The position numbers and the translations under genes were made by a program. Below, piece after piece: positions 53,201 to 64,000 of a stretch of 64,000 bases of DNA. Location: contig NC_061136.1 of assembly GCF_905220365.1 (NCBI RefSeq), positions 12,565,702 through 12,629,701 of the forward strand. Reading direction: 5' to 3'. Under the pieces are notes generated by a model. That model made no database searches, was not told the origin of the DNA, and saw only the letters and a list, made by a program, of their open reading frames with translations. Origin of the DNA: Vanessa cardui. Lineage: Eukaryota > Arthropoda > Insecta > Lepidoptera > Nymphalidae. The first letter of the stretch is position 1, and each line of letters opens with the position of its first letter.

Positions 53201-56200
53201 AATAGTGAATAGCTAGTAATTAATAATATCTAAACTATTACATCATATATGAGTGTACAGTATATACCTTCAAAAGTTTAAGAACATAAAACTTGGTGTC
53301 GAACATTTCAAAACACACTTCATTTCTGTACGATAAAGAATAAACAATTGTTACTTGAAAGCGTCGTTCAATATTGCTTTTTACTAGACGGTATTTTAGA
53401 CCCAGTAGGCGCCACTATATAATTCAGATTAGCCTTGCTTTGGCGCTAGCGATTAATTTATTGATTGAACATAAATATTTCATAAAAGTCGGTGTAGTTT
53501 TTTTTTTGTATGTGTTATGTGACGGGCTGTAAATGTATTACAGCTGGTCTGAGGAAGTGCCTTTATTCGACCTCGTTGCTTCAATGTAGCTTTGTCATAA
53601 ACATGTAGCTGATTTTCATATGGCACGTGCCGGTTATATTACGATGTTTTCTTTTACTGTCCAGGAAAAATCAAAATATATTTTATTCAAGTAGGCTTGT
53701 ACAAGCGCTTTTGAATCATCATTTAACAAAGTATATTAAGTGAAGCTTCACCGTCATCACCGTTTGGGAGTGTAGATTCTACCCAAATGAATCGGCAAGA
53801 AACTCAGCAGTTACTTTACTTACTTCTTACTACTACTTCTTCAACATTTAAAAATACATAGTCATGTTGATAAAAGTACAATTACTTATGTATATAATAC
53901 ATTCTGCCTGGATGTCAACAAGTAGTAACTCCACGCTTTTTTATCATCTACATTTTATATATAATCTTATATTAAATTATACTAACCCAAGAAGGATTTA
54001 TTTAGTTTGTGAAAGACGAATAATAAATACAAGTTTCAAGATTCAAATCACCAAACAATCTCAATATAAATATAATACGGAGATTCCACGGTAACACAAA
54101 ATGTATCACTTTCATTGTAATTAAAACAAATGTGTAAATGGACAATTAATTAAGTGGGATTTAATTGTCTACATAATTACGATAGTAGGAACTTTAGAAC
54201 GTTTAGATAACTACAGCAAAGAAGAATCATTTCTACTGAACAGATGTATCACAGACTGATAAATAAATGAAGCTTACGAATTAGTGCATTTTTAATTAAA
54301 GTATATACTGGCCATGTCTATTTCTATGTATATCTGTGGCAGCCAACCTTAGTATTAATTACGTTAAGTCCCTTGTGACAGTAAACTTGTAATTACACTG
54401 TCTTAATAACACTTGCACGGTCTTAATGTCAATAGCTATTTCCAAGAAATTGTTATATAAACATAACTTTTATAATCGCTTTCGGATATTGTTGACAATT
54501 TTCTAAAGACAAACTAATAATAACGGTGGCTTAATAAAAAAATATTCTTGGATCAAAAAAATGATATCTAGTGACATAATACTGTACTGTTAAGCTCTTC
54601 TTGAGGAATGGTATATTTTTGAAGTTTTAAGACCATTGTTAATTTGAATAGCACAAGTTTTAAAAGCGTAAAAAACAAAATAAGAATTTCTTTGCCAAAA
54701 TGTTTGTAACAATAAGTTTCCTTTTTAATGTCAATAACCTTGCAAAAATTTGTTCTATAAAATAGTTTAATCCAATCGCATATAATAAATAAAAAAAAAC
54801 ATATTTTGTCAGTAACTCTTTTTTTATTTTAGATTATTTGATATTCATTTTCCAATCATTCCCTGATATCAAAATAATGAGTCAGATTTTTGATCACAGT
54901 AATAATTAAAGAAGGTTTATTTTCATAGCTTCTTAATCGATTACTTGTATGTTATGACAATTCAAAATTAATAAGGATAAAAGGCATTTTGATTTTGATA
55001 AAACAGCATTCATTCAAGGGGACAAACTACAAACTGCGCCGCGAAATTTGTCATGTTATCCAACCTTATCAGCCATAACTCACAAGTTAACCAATAAAGC
55101 ATAGACATAGAGCTCTTGTTATATAAATTAGCATTTATAAATATTGCAGACCATTAATGCTATAAAACTACGCGCCTATTTCGGCAATACAGAAAGAATG
55201 ACGCATTAACCAGCCGTTCGACTTCACTTAGGCTATTCTTAAAAAGGGTCATAACACACTTAAATAAAAAAGGGTTGATGTGAAATAAATTTTACATATT
55301 TATATTACGGCAGCTTTTAAGTTTGGCGAGTAGCAAGACATGCAAAACGTTTTACAATGTACAAAGTATACACAAGCAAAGGAGCCGTAATAAAATGCTC
55401 AAAACTATGACAGTATTTCCCCGTTGAATCGCTATTCCGATCCTCTGAGCAAAAACCGAACCAGCCCTCATGTCACCAGTGGAAGCAATAATAGTTAAGT
55501 TATACTTATAATAAAGCACCACTACTCCAAAGGCCAAGTGTTTCGACAGCAAAGGGGACAAAAAAAATGGGAATATTTAGATCGTTTTTTTGCTTCAGTG
55601 TCAACCGCAGCGGCACCGGCTCTTAACATTGTTTCTCGGTTATGAGACAGAAGGAAAAATGGTTTTACGAGATAACTCAACAGTCAAGAGTCAAGTCTGG
55701 GTATCTACGATGACATAACTAAATTTCTTCGATTTGTTTCTAGAATAATCGATTTCATTCCGTGGCATGTCAATGCGATGCTCACCTTCATAATTAAGCG
55801 TATTCGCTTGTATCACCTAAGCTCATCACTTAGTTCTCATACCTAAATGTAGGGAGATATTAAAAAACAAATACAATATCGATAATATAATTAGGATTTT
55901 TTCATCGCGTGACCACGTTTTTATTGATTACCTTTCTTACCTCTGATTAATAGCCTAGGTATTCTAGTAGGTGATACTCTGAAAGATTTATAGTCATCGA
56001 TCCCCATGGAATATAGTTTTCATATTTTTGGAAATATCGCAGACAATATATTATAATAAAATATTATGCTATTGACGAACTTTTCCATTACAACAATTGT
56101 TACATTTCGTTTATTTATTTCTTGTAAAGTTAGTAAAAGTAATTTACTAGATTAGATATAACATAGAAATGCCTAAGTTTATATTGTTATCAAAGTTGAA

Positions 56201-59200
56201 TCAATGTTGTAACTTCGACCGTAAAGATCAATCGCCTTCGTGAATATATTATGATATGTTAAGAAAACAAGAATCGAAGGTCAAGTTAAACTGAACTGAA
56301 GTTACACAGTCGTACCCCGAATAGTAATTCCATGAAAAGCCTGACAAGACCGACAAAGAAAAGAAAACATTTACAGTCTTGTAATGTTATAATTAGACTA
56401 ACTGCCAGTAGCTTTGCTCGCGTGGAAATTGATTATATTACTTGAAATTGCAAGGAATATTTCACCCCCTTAGGGATAAAATTTACAATATCTTTATGGG
56501 GGTCTACTTGATAAAACGACCCTACTTACCAAATTTCAAGGCCCTAACTTTAATAGTTTACGCTTGGCAATGATGATTCAGTCAGTCAGGACATTTATTT
56601 TTAAATAAATAATGCACTTCATATTCAGCCAGTTTAAGTTAATGAAAAATGTAATCTTAGCACGCTGATTTATGTAGCTTTTTTTATTTCATTTTTGATT
56701 CACTTAAACTGCTTTGCCTTTCAACTACTTCCCGTTAAAACTTTTTTGTTTGTTATGTCAATCATTTTTGTGTCAGAAAGGTTTTACGTTTCATAAAAGT
56801 GCCCGGTCTTCTACTTCATAAACGTTTTTATCAATAGCCGTCCGTTTTTTTTGTTTGTAAAACGTAATTTTCTCGATGATAGCGCGTTGTGCTAATCCTT
56901 CACCCACTACCACCACCCACTCATCAGATATTCAATCACCAAACATCAATTCTTAGTATTGTTACAATTCAGTTTTGAAGGCAGCCAGCAGCTCGCAACA
57001 GTTGGTCGAACATTTGCAATATACAGAATGTTTAATATTTCTTACTGAGCTAATGTCTATGAGCGGTCGTGACCATCTACCATCAGTTGATCCATTTACC
57101 GTTGCTCCTTCCAATCTTTATAGTGTTGAAAAAAATATTGTGTGATGGACATTTTTAAGACTCAATTTTTAATTGTATATAAGTTACAAACTAAAGAAAT
57201 ATTGTATATGGAATGAAAAATAAAAAATATATAATGAGTATATTTCATAATCTATAACCAATTCCAGTCCAAGAATAAGCAAAGATAAAAAATTCTTATA
57301 TTTACATATATTCCATGCAATTCTAGACCAATTTATCTTTATTTATAACATTATTCCATACAACTATTTACATTGACTTCATTTCCAAAGCTTCAATAAC
57401 TTCGACGACACGAAAACACGTTTTTTTTCGTGAATCCATAATGAATCATAGATTATTCAAGATTTGGACCAATGATATCGCGTCCATTCAATGCCAAAGT
57501 ATTTTATTCATCTTTAACCCCCTTTTGTTTGGGGCAGGTCTTTTAATGTTATATTATTTTTTATGCTCATATCATTATATTATTTTTTAGAGACTCTTTC
57601 CGGGATGTTTTTTACAAAGTAGGAATGCTCACTGCTGCGTACTATTGTTGTAAATATGCTATATATTTACAACAACAGTACGTATATTCACTGTAACATT
57701 GATCACTTTGATAAAATCAGTGATAATCATTGTAAGTATACTAGATTTAAGGATAAGCTTGTAACGCCAAGTTTCCGACTCCGCAAAGTCAATAAATCCT
57801 TCTTGGGGCTAGGTATCCGTTTCTAGAATAAAATTCCGCAGACATTTTTAACTCTGCCGTTTCGTAAATACAAATCGTTTATAAAAAATACATTAGTAAA
57901 AAAGGCATATTATGCGATAAAAGATTTTATAGATGATAAAAAAGCGTGGAGTTAATACCTGTTGACTTCCAAACAGGATATATTAATTTTAATAATTGTA
58001 TTTAACTAACTTGACTTTGTCTTTTTTAAATGTTGAAAAAGAGTAACTACTGAGTTTCTTGCCGGTTCTTCTCGGTAGAATCTACTTTCCGAACCGGTGG
58101 TAGCTTCACTTAATTGTAAAATGACGATTCAAAAGTGCTTGTAAAAGCCTACTTGAATAAAGTTTATTTTTGATTTGATTTGGTTATGTCTGTACTTCAA
58201 TGTCATGTCATGTCATAATATAAAAGTCATACGTGTTAAACATAAAGACAAAGTTTGAACTTTGCAGATTAATAATATATCAAACCAATTATAATATCTG
58301 CGCGTAAATAGTATGGTAGCAATGTAATTAATAATTTAAATAGATATACCCACTAAATTAAATTTGTCTATTTACAGTGGGACTGAACTTACTACACATT
58401 TTATTCGGAACCAAACGGATCGGGGTGCATGACTAGACAACGGAGCGCAAGATTGACACCTTTACGAGCTTTCAAAAAGTACTTTACAGACATATTAGCT
58501 AACCAATTAACTAAAGAGGCAGTTGTATTTAATATAGGTACCGATAAAGCTGTTTTATTAAGCATTAATTAAATTAGTGGCATTAACGTACTTATTAGTT
58601 CAAATAGATATAATGTCGATATATTAACTGACTGACTGGTAACACTGGAAAATAAAAATAAGAAACTAATCAAAGACAATAAGATTTTCCCATAGACAAT
58701 TTAACTCTTTTTACAAATTCATAATCCTGACATAAGAACGGCTGTAGGTAATGACGTACAGGCTGAGTAGACTTGATCCTTTAATATGGAGCGCAAAGTT
58801 TTAGAGCAACATTCCAATCCTGTCTCGGCGGACCTTTCCTCAAGAGGCGATGATGTAAATTTGTAACAGACATCTCAATATCAAAAAGATCTTTATTCTA
58901 AAGCTTTTCCACGTTTGAAAATAGTTTTTTTTTCTTATCTGGACAAAGGCATTTCTTTCTATGCTGGTTTTATAATATTTATTTTATAATGTTAATAGGT
59001 ATTTTATAATATTTTTACTACAAACTTAAATTGGATTTAAAACTACACAAGTAAATAAGGGCATAATGTAATATGCTATATGTACGTAGGGATGCATACG
59101 TATATATACGTAATCGTTATAATAATATAGGTAGTCGCCAATCGGAAGTTGTAGAATTTTTCATTTTATCGAAGCAACCTTGATTAGATAAATAAAATAA

Positions 59201-60622
59201 TAGATTTACAGTTACTACAAATTTAGTATTAAGTATTAATTTGTCAATTTAATCTGATAATTGAATTCTCTTATCAGAGTTTTATCTCCGTACCTAAAAC
59301 GGTTATATTAGTTAAATTAAGGCTTCGTGTACATGACACCAAAAGCAGTTAAATTACTTTAATTAAAGCTACGTGTACATGACACACCCGAATCGGTGCT
59401 GATCACATTTTTTTTTTATTCTTTCTCAAACTAGCAAACAGGATATCTGGTAAAGAGGTCATACATACGATGAAAAGATATCACCAACACACCTCATATA
59501 TAAAATTTAAAGGTACATCTAGCACACCCTTCAAATGAGAACCGCGGAACAAAGTTATATTTTTTGAATAATAATAATAATAATGTATGAACAAACAAAA
59601 GCAGTTACGAATAAAATATTATTGTGAAAATCCTTTAACCAAGCTTTCCTAATAATATACTATAAAATCTAGGTTAAAACAGTTGAAGTGTTTTTTAATC
59701 AAAAGTTAATTAATATATTTTAAACTCAGCCTAGATTAAATCACTTGTTTTGTATTGAATATTTTATAGTTTATGTTACACTAAATGTATATTGAATCAG
59801 TATCAATAGATAATTAAAAATATACTTAACAATATATAATATTGTGTTTGTTATTTTTGCATTATTTTATGCGATTTTATTGAGCGAATTATTGTTATTG
59901 GAAGTATAATGATAATAATTTAAATGTATAAATCTGACAGATGAATATTCTGTGCGGTTTATATGCAGCGGTGCGTCTGAAATTATGTTTTGATGTATGT
60001 ATGTATGCACAGTATTTCAGTCCGGCGCCGATACGGCTGCAGTGCCAGGAATATACACAAGGCCTATTCACGATCAATGAATTATCCGTTACTTTTTTTT
60101 TATCGTAATTCGATTTTAATTGCCAACAGCCAAACCCTATTTAGCGTGAACTAATGAACAGTGAAATTAAAAAAGAGGTTTCATGGTATGTAATTAAATA
60201 ATTATTGGATGTCACGCGATAAATAATTCCAATCCAAATTAAATAATTAGGTACTTGTTAAAATAATTCTATAGATTTTTTTTTTCAAAATATTATAATT
60301 ATATATTTTTTTCATAGCTGCTTACCTCTAACTCCTCTAAGAAGGCAATCTCATTCATATCGCACTCAGCTTCGGGCTTTGTAATAATCCTTCCATTTTC
60401 ACTTACACTACCGGTCAAGTTACCATCGCCAGCACTTTTCACTTTAAAATCACTCAACATATGATACGCACTATCACTGTGGCCGTATGTCTTCATAACG
60501 CCAGCTATGGACCTCCCCCTATACTTTTCCAATGTATTAACGCCGCCAGGATGGTCTTTCAGGAATTTATTTAAGTCGTAAGTTTCACCGGCGAATTTCA
60601 CCGGGAAATCTTTAGACGCCAT
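41291..60622 (-). CDS. FA2H: Fatty acid 2-hydroxylase, six exons
   Basis: Exons in transcript order: 60622-60326, 44192-43970, 42904-42732, 42227-42101, 41947-41828, 41376-41291; 1026 nt, 341 aa (human 372). All junctions are GT-AG and in phase. Exon 1 is the cytochrome b5 domain: HPGG with haem ligand His 24, and a second ligand candidate His 48 (YGHSDSAYH). The hydroxylase domain carries the di-metal histidine clusters HRWVFH (204-209), HGMHH (226-230), HYYVHH (282-287) and HSNHH (303-307), with hydrophobic membrane segments around 150-170, 185-200 and 245-270. It ends like human FA2H (FGISSKLWDYVF). The enzyme 2-hydroxylates fatty acids for ceramides in the ER membrane. Intron 1 is about 16.1 kb and filled with repeats. 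Confidence 0.95.
42450..42662. mobile_element. MITE family 1, copy D (reversed, with palindromic end)
   Basis: Reverse-complement match ('cgtttgtgtaaagatcat', 'gtcgaagctacatctaagtt') to copy A. The terminal repeat is followed by its own mirror: aagctacatctaag (42623-42636) and cttagatgtagctt (42647-42660). In FA2H intron 3. Confidence 0.65.
43130..43350. repeat. Tandem duplication, about 108-bp unit
   Basis: Two copies starting 'catcgtagaagaattttagc' at about 43130 and 43239. In FA2H intron 2. Confidence 0.8.
43436..43735. repeat. Tandem duplication, about 158-bp unit
   Basis: Two copies starting 'tctgctccgtatttgtaca' and containing 'gcaaaagaggtgctacatcg' and 'taatagcgcgta'. In FA2H intron 2, next to the 108-bp duplication. 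Confidence 0.85.
44193..45130. other. FA2H intron 1, 3' part; unassigned higher-GC stretch
   Basis: 44390-44940 is richer in GC than the surroundings and holds a 77-codon plus-strand open frame (44752-44985) with EQYENNAKATCFETAHKWDV. I do not recognise it; it ends in a C-run. It could be a decayed transposon gene. Confidence 0.3.
45135..45450. mobile_element. Dispersed repeat, possibly Helitron-like end
   Basis: Shares 'tctgtccctaggtatatcc', 'acgcaacggattatgatgcg' and 'gaggaaggtttttgta' with 52790-52900, and ends 'gacggggcgggtcgctag|t'. The CTAG-T end after a GC-rich stretch is Helitron-like. Low certainty. Confidence 0.4.
45776..46018 (+). repeat. Dispersed SINE-like repeat, copy e
   Basis: 'ggtaggtaccacccactcat' to 'catatgctccgccaaac'. 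5' end slightly truncated. Confidence 0.8.
47246..47440 (+). mobile_element. LINE 3' end, same family as 16162-16841
   Basis: 'agagtattcaacgtcctct', 'ccaaaggttgtctgg', 'ttagcgataaaaccgcc' and 'aataaagtatatttatc' match the reverse complement of 16162-16340. Confidence 0.75.
47501..47533. repeat. Perfect 16-bp palindrome, 1-nt centre
   Basis: GAAAAAGTATCTGGAA / TTCCAGATACTTTTTC. Confidence 0.85.
48136..48362. mobile_element. Two SINE family 2 fragments joined head to head
   Basis: 48136-48224 is an inverted tail ('ctgtaaattcccactgctgg'), then 48225-48362 is a sense body ('gcggtgaaggaaaacatcgt' to 'gaacagcgtggtggaatatg'). Confidence 0.75.
49074..49381 (+). mobile_element. tRNA-derived SINE family 2, copy 2 (best preserved)
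   Basis: Head 'gagtcgagatggcccagtgg', B box 'gggttcaaaccc', body 'ggtgaaggaaaacatcgtga', then 'agcccagcagtgggaattta' and a (gtt)n tail. Confidence 0.85.
49486..49904. mobile_element. Dispersed element with 'aaccgacttc' inverted ends
   Basis: Left 'aaaaaccgacttcaaac', right 'ccttttggaagtcggttg'. A long A run (49842-49864) lies inside. A lone end is also seen near 61668 ('caccgacttcaaaaacc'). Well-known-looking insect repeat edge; class uncertain. Confidence 0.5.
50780..50955 (-). mobile_element. Diverged tRNA-derived SINE, antisense
   Basis: 'caggtttcctcacgaggttt' is the reverse complement of the SINE body motif, and 'gggtttcgaccca' lies at the B-box position. Confidence 0.5.
51270..51470 (+). 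repeat. LINE 3'-tail-like repeat
   Basis: 'ctagtactcgcctgcgaa', 'cagttcagtagtttagctg', 'gccagacagacggac', ending 'cgcatttataatattagc': familiar lepidopteran retroelement tail, related to 1951-2125. Confidence 0.5.
51999..52335 (+). repeat. Dispersed SINE-like repeat, copy f, split by another SINE
   Basis: Left piece 'acttggtggtagggct' (51999-52016), right piece 'tattctaccgtcaaacaac' onward (52260-52335), interrupted by 52017-52245. Confidence 0.65.
52017..52245 (-). mobile_element. tRNA-derived SINE family 3, antisense, nested
   Basis: On the minus strand: 'cgatctccgtggtctacacc', 'ctcgggttcggttcccggcc' (B-box-like), body 'gttgtcttgggactggctgc', with an A/T-rich tail at 52017-52040. Recognised as a common lepidopteran SINE. 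Confidence 0.75.
52700..52910. mobile_element. Dispersed repeat related to 45135-45450
   Basis: Shares 'ctgtctgtccctacgtatgc', 'aacgcaacggattttgatgc' and 'gaggaaggtttttata' with the copy at 45200. Confidence 0.5.
53073..53198 (-). mobile_element. SINE family 2 tail fragment
   Basis: 'acaacaacaaacaacagc', 'cccactgctgggctaaggcc': reverse complement of the SINE tail. Confidence 0.65.
53680..53845 (-). mobile_element. Jockey-like LINE 3' tail, antisense
   Basis: 'tattcaagtaggcttgtaca', 'gcttttgaatcatcattta' and 'cggcaagaaactcagcag' are the reverse complement of the tail at 58050-58170. Confidence 0.7.
53846..56399. other. FA2H intron 1, nothing recognised
   Basis: AT-rich intronic sequence; short open frames only. 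Confidence 0.45.
56400..56620 (+). repeat. LINE 3'-tail-like repeat, diverged
   Basis: 'gccagtagctttgctcgcgt' to 'gatgattcagtcagtcagga' plus an A/T-rich end, a familiar RTE-type tail pattern. Confidence 0.5.
56908..57117 (+). repeat. Dispersed SINE-like repeat, copy g (old)
   Basis: 'ccacccactcatcagatatt', 'tagtattgtta', 'accatctaccatcag': heavily diverged. Confidence 0.6.
57638..57682. repeat. 20-bp inverted repeat
   Basis: CGTACTATTGTTGTAAATAT / ATATTTACAACAACAGTACG with a 5-nt loop and one mismatch, a few bases before the LINE fragment that follows. Confidence 0.8.
57690..58185 (+). mobile_element. 5'-truncated Jockey-like LINE
   Basis: Broken reading KYTRFKDKLVTPSFRLRKVN, then KSFLGLGIRF and a basic C-terminus to about 57955, then 3'UTR 'gttgaaaaagagtaactac', 'gccggttcttctcggtag' and a final 'ttgatttgatttgg'. 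In FA2H intron 1. Confidence 0.8.
58186..60325. other. FA2H intron 1, 5' part, nothing recognised
   Basis: AT-rich. No element with clear ends seen; position next to exon 1 makes intronic regulatory sites possible but none is identifiable. Confidence 0.4.
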
Positions 60623-61867
60623 GTGTCGGTCGGGTGACTCGCAGTCGACTAAATGTTAAGTGCCGTTATCAGCTTAACTTTTCGTGTGATATATACAGAT
60701 GGTTCGAAATATCGTAGACCTTCCGTTTCGATAATTTGATATCGAATGACTTATTAACATTGACATAGGTGGACGATCGTATACTAAATAATATGTATTG
60801 AAATTTTAGCGTGTTATTTTTTTTTCGTTAAACAATGACATAAAGAAATATGTAATATATGTGTGTGATGTTTAATGCCGGAAGAAGATTAATTCGAAAA
60901 TATTCATAATATAATAAAATATTTTTCTCCTCACGAAAACATTTTGTAGATTTACGATCAATTGCGGAGCCGGTGTGCTAAAAACAAAATAACCTAAAAC
61001 TCTCTTACTTAAATAGACTATTCTGAATCATGTTACAAGGTTAACTTAAAGTCGAGGTACAAATGATTGGGAATGTTGATTATACCGAGAAGAACCAGCA
61101 AGAAACTCTACTTCAATGAAAAATAATTTAGGTACACGTAATCCTGTATCCTGTATCCTATATATATATAATAAATACCTATAATATACCGAATATTCTA
61201 ACCCGGGAAGAATGTATGTCTGCTTGTGAATGTGCATGTAATGCCTGCGTTGTCAAGTCATAATTTTATTGTAACTTATGTATCGCAAGGTAGACTTATG
61301 ATTTTGTAAACGCCTAGTGTTGGTCGAGAAACAACAAAATTGATAAATAAACCACAAAAATATTTCTAACATACTGATTCTTATTAGATCTGAAATTAAA
61401 TTTCGATGTTACAGATTTCAACGATTTTTAAACATTTTTCAAAGATATCGATTTTTATCATAATTTACATAAAAATATAATAGACAATGAGTCCCAAGCA
61501 TACTATCGAAGAATGAAAAATAGTATAGTACTAAATTGTTGTAGTAGTATAAGTACTAAAATTATTATTGGTATGAAGGAAAAGTTGCGTATGTAAAAAA
61601 ATGCAGCAAAGTTAATTAAGTTGACAAATATACAATTATGTAAATGTTTGTCTTTTGTTTGTTCGCACCGACTTCAAAAACCTTTAAAGTAAGTCACATG
61701 CAATTCCAAAAGGAAAAATAATTTTGATTAACTTGCTTATTATTTTTCTTGTTTAATATCAACAATCTAAGAAAATCTCCAAAATAATCTTAAATTTGAG
61801 AAAAACCCGCGAAATAAACTTATAAATATGTTTACAGTACATGATTTATTATTTGAAACGGCCTGGA
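60623..61867. promoter_or_regulatory. 5' flank of FA2H
   Basis: Upstream of the FA2H ATG (60622, minus). No clear TATA or initiator fixed. A weak LINE-tail match ('gagaagaaccagcaagaaac') is at 61086. Confidence 0.35.
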
Positions 61868-62194
61868 GGCAGAGTCGGATTTAAAGGTCTGGAGCTCACA
61901 AAGCAGTGAGGGCCCTAGACAAACAGAAGCGTGAACACCCTAATAATTATATTATTATGAATTAATTAGTTACTTTTTTTTTATTTCAATCAGTAAGCTA
62001 TGATATATTTACTTGTATCGGTAACTTTTAAAATATTTAGTAGTAATATTGTTATAATTTGTCTTAATTTGTTAATCTCGGTATATAATTTGTTAATCTC
62101 GGTATTTGATAACTTGCTGAAAACTGTGGCCCCCACTAATGTGGAGGCCCCAGGGCAGTTGCCCCGGTTGCCCTCCCCTAAATACGGCCCTGCC
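61868..62194. mobile_element. MITE family 5 with 'ggcag-ggattta' ends
   Basis: Left GGCAGAGTCGGATTTA and right TAAATACGGCCCTGCC are inverted with three differences; tgga flanks both sides (61864-61867 and 62195-62198). Interior 'ggaggccccagggcagttgc'. 327 bp. Confidence 0.65.
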
Positions 62195-62308
62195 TGGAGG
62201 TGATCGATTTATTCCCATGGTGTGCTATAATCCGTAAAGTTGTTAGTTTTACGATGACCTTGACTCTTAAACACACAAACGTTCTTTTAACCTTAAATTC
62301 AATCGTAC

Positions 62309-62375
62309 TAACCCCATACTTTAAACATAATTATAATTTATACTTATACATCATTATGTTTGGAGTATGGGGTTA
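62309..62375. repeat. Small hairpin element, 23-bp arms
   Basis: taaccccatactttaaacat... and ...atgtttggagtatggggtta, two mismatches, 21-nt loop. Confidence 0.75.
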
Positions 62376-62439
62376 ATATTTTATTAAACTGATAATATGT
62401 AGCCAAACTAGTAAATGCGAAACCAACTTTTCTTTTTTT

Positions 62440-62780
62440 TCTCGCTGGAAAAGCGCATTTCACATTGAAGTAGGGCAGGACTCGATGGTGCCTAGGACGA
62501 TACCAGTGCCCTTGCGCACCACCAACAATGCCCACTAAAAACCAGCATACTTCTCCGTCTTTTTAGCGGGCGTTACAGAATCACTTTCGCATGCTTCTTT
62601 TACACTCTAGTCAGCCCTATACGAGTCTCCAATTCCTAGTAAAGACTCATGTGGTGCTGAGAGCCGCTCTAGGTCCTGTGGCGCTTATTGAGGTGGAGGG
62701 AAGAAGATGCTAGTGATGATGTTTCCTCCTCGCCGGTCTACAGCAGCGTCGATATCTCGCTCCTGTTCCACTAGCTTCTT
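62440..62780 (-). pseudogene. Unassigned decayed coding-like stretch
   Basis: Richer in GC than its surroundings. The minus-strand translations (for example VGGAQGHWYRPRHHRVLPYF) feel transposon-like but are broken by stops and matched to no family. Confidence 0.25.
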
Positions 62781-62794
62781 CTGGCGTTTTTGCA

Positions 62795-62998
62795 GAAAAA
62801 CAAATGGGCCACATATATTAATCATTCATCGTCTAACCCTACATCGTTAATTCGCCACTAACCTCGAGAACTGTGATGCGATGTCCCTTATGCCTGTAGC
62901 ATTACTGGTTTACTTACCACCAAACTGGAACACAAAAATACTAAATGACCGTTTGGCGGTAGATTATGTGATGAATAGGTAACTCAGACTAGCACAAA
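62795..62998 (-). repeat. Dispersed SINE-like repeat, copy h (old)
   Basis: 'acatcgttaattcgccacta', 'gatgtcccttatgcctgtag' and 'cgtttggcggtaga' are the reverse complement of the family, diverged. Confidence 0.65.
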
Positions 62999-64000
62999 AC
63001 ATTACAAAGTGAAATTTTAAAACGTTCTCAAACATTTACAACCAGCCTCACGATCCGATCGCTTTCAATGTTTAATACATTTCTAATAAATGTAAGTTAC
63101 ATCGTATTTAAGTAGACTCTTACAAGAACTTTTCCTATAGTCAATTTAACAAGTTATATAGACTACCATAAAGAACCGACAGTACGAAGTACATAGTTGC
63201 TTTTTCCATAAATAAAATTACGTGAACATTTAGAAGTAATAGGTTAATGAATTTAATTATTTGAAAAAAAAAACAACAATACAAAATACTACAGTTAATT
63301 TTTACTCTTATTGGTATATTTTAAGTTTAATATTATTAAAATAATTGAATGGTAAATAATTTTTAAGGTTTCTGTATTGATTATTTAATTTTCTTGCTCT
63401 CCGCATTTTTCTATCAACACAATTAAAAAAATACGGAAACGCTTACAATTATAAGCTCTAAATATTTAAAAGTTTTAATTAGATAAGCAGGCGTTGCTAT
63501 TGAGAAAATAAAAAAAAAAACTTGTAAATTATTTAATGACTGGTAAACACGTCTATTTAAATAAACGCTTCAGATTACTTCGCGACCTTAATCAATAGAA
63601 TACAGTTTAAATCATCCAATCATCTTACAAACATTGTTGTGTCTAATTATAGAAAATAAACTACATATTTTTATTAATATAGAAGTATGTCTTATGTCTG
63701 TCTGTAAGTTTGATATATATTGGTTTTGATTTTTGGTATGTTTGCATATTATTTGATAGATTTGTTTTATTAATATTGACTTGGCGTCAAATCTTATCAA
63801 ACGATGATGTATAGTTTTATTTTCAACAAATATAACTGTATTATTCCACTAAAGACTTAATTAAATAGAACTATTTTTTTTCCTCAAAAATTGCTTTGAC
63901 AATAACATCTGTGTACATTTCTTAATATTTCGATTTCTTAACAAGACCACTCTTGCAGCTTATCAGTACCTACAGATTTTGTGTGTTGGTGACCAAGGCA
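62999..64000. other. Intergenic, nothing recognised
   Basis: AT-rich to the window edge; no exon of an adjacent gene could be supported. Confidence 0.45.

Noticed and set aside
60299..60622. Free-standing 107-aa cytochrome b5 gene
   Set aside because: The phase-0 donor at 60325 and in-phase FA2H hydroxylase exons downstream show this is exon 1 of FA2H; the last eight residues are intron read-through.
1..64000. CRISPR arrays, bacterial operons, prophage or biosynthetic cluster
   Set aside because: Spliced eukaryotic genes and insect transposons throughout; the only regular short array (7441-7771) lacks unique spacers.

Overview
The window looks like nuclear DNA from a lepidopteran, probably a nymphalid-type butterfly. 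It is AT-rich, its genes carry spliced GT-AG introns, and it holds many insect-type transposon relics, including a dispersed 'ggtggtagggctttgtgc' repeat that I associate with nymphalid genomes (from memory, not searched). There is no bacterial gene organisation, CRISPR array, rRNA or free-standing tRNA.

Five host genes can be supported. From left to right they are: (1) a small secreted, tyrosine-rich peptide gene (+, 2558-2800); (2) CDK5RAP3, the UFMylation/ER-phagy adaptor, rebuilt from nine exons on the minus strand (20115 to 3803, 505 aa, close to human length); (3) an LRMDA-like leucine-rich-repeat gene on the plus strand (20966-24244, six exons, 256 aa), head-to-head with CDK5RAP3; (4) a secreted animal haem peroxidase on the minus strand (33828 to 26201, twelve exons, 761 aa); (5) FA2H, fatty acid 2-hydroxylase, on the minus strand (60622 to 41291, six exons, 341 aa, first intron about 16 kb). 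For the four multi-exon genes every junction listed has an AG acceptor and a GT donor, and all phases agree.

Mobile DNA fills the introns and gaps. Intron 6 of CDK5RAP3 holds an apparently intact BEL/Pao LTR retrotransposon (6986-13505, LTRs that look identical, tRNA-Phe-type primer site, 1739-aa polyprotein). It sits inside a 5'-truncated non-LTR element, which is itself flanked by an unusually long 65-bp direct repeat that duplicates the start of exon 7 with its splice acceptor. The other end of exon 7, with its donor, is present three times in a 229-bp tandem array that also carries part of a MITE. The rest of the mobile content is several MITE families with visible terminal inverted repeats, tRNA-derived SINEs, and Jockey/CR1- and RTE-like LINE fragments.

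The host genes are functionally unrelated housekeeping or secretory genes, not a pathway cluster. The most unusual structure is the layered remodelling around exon 7 of CDK5RAP3, together with a roughly 13 x 26-bp tandem array in the leader of the young BEL/Pao element.
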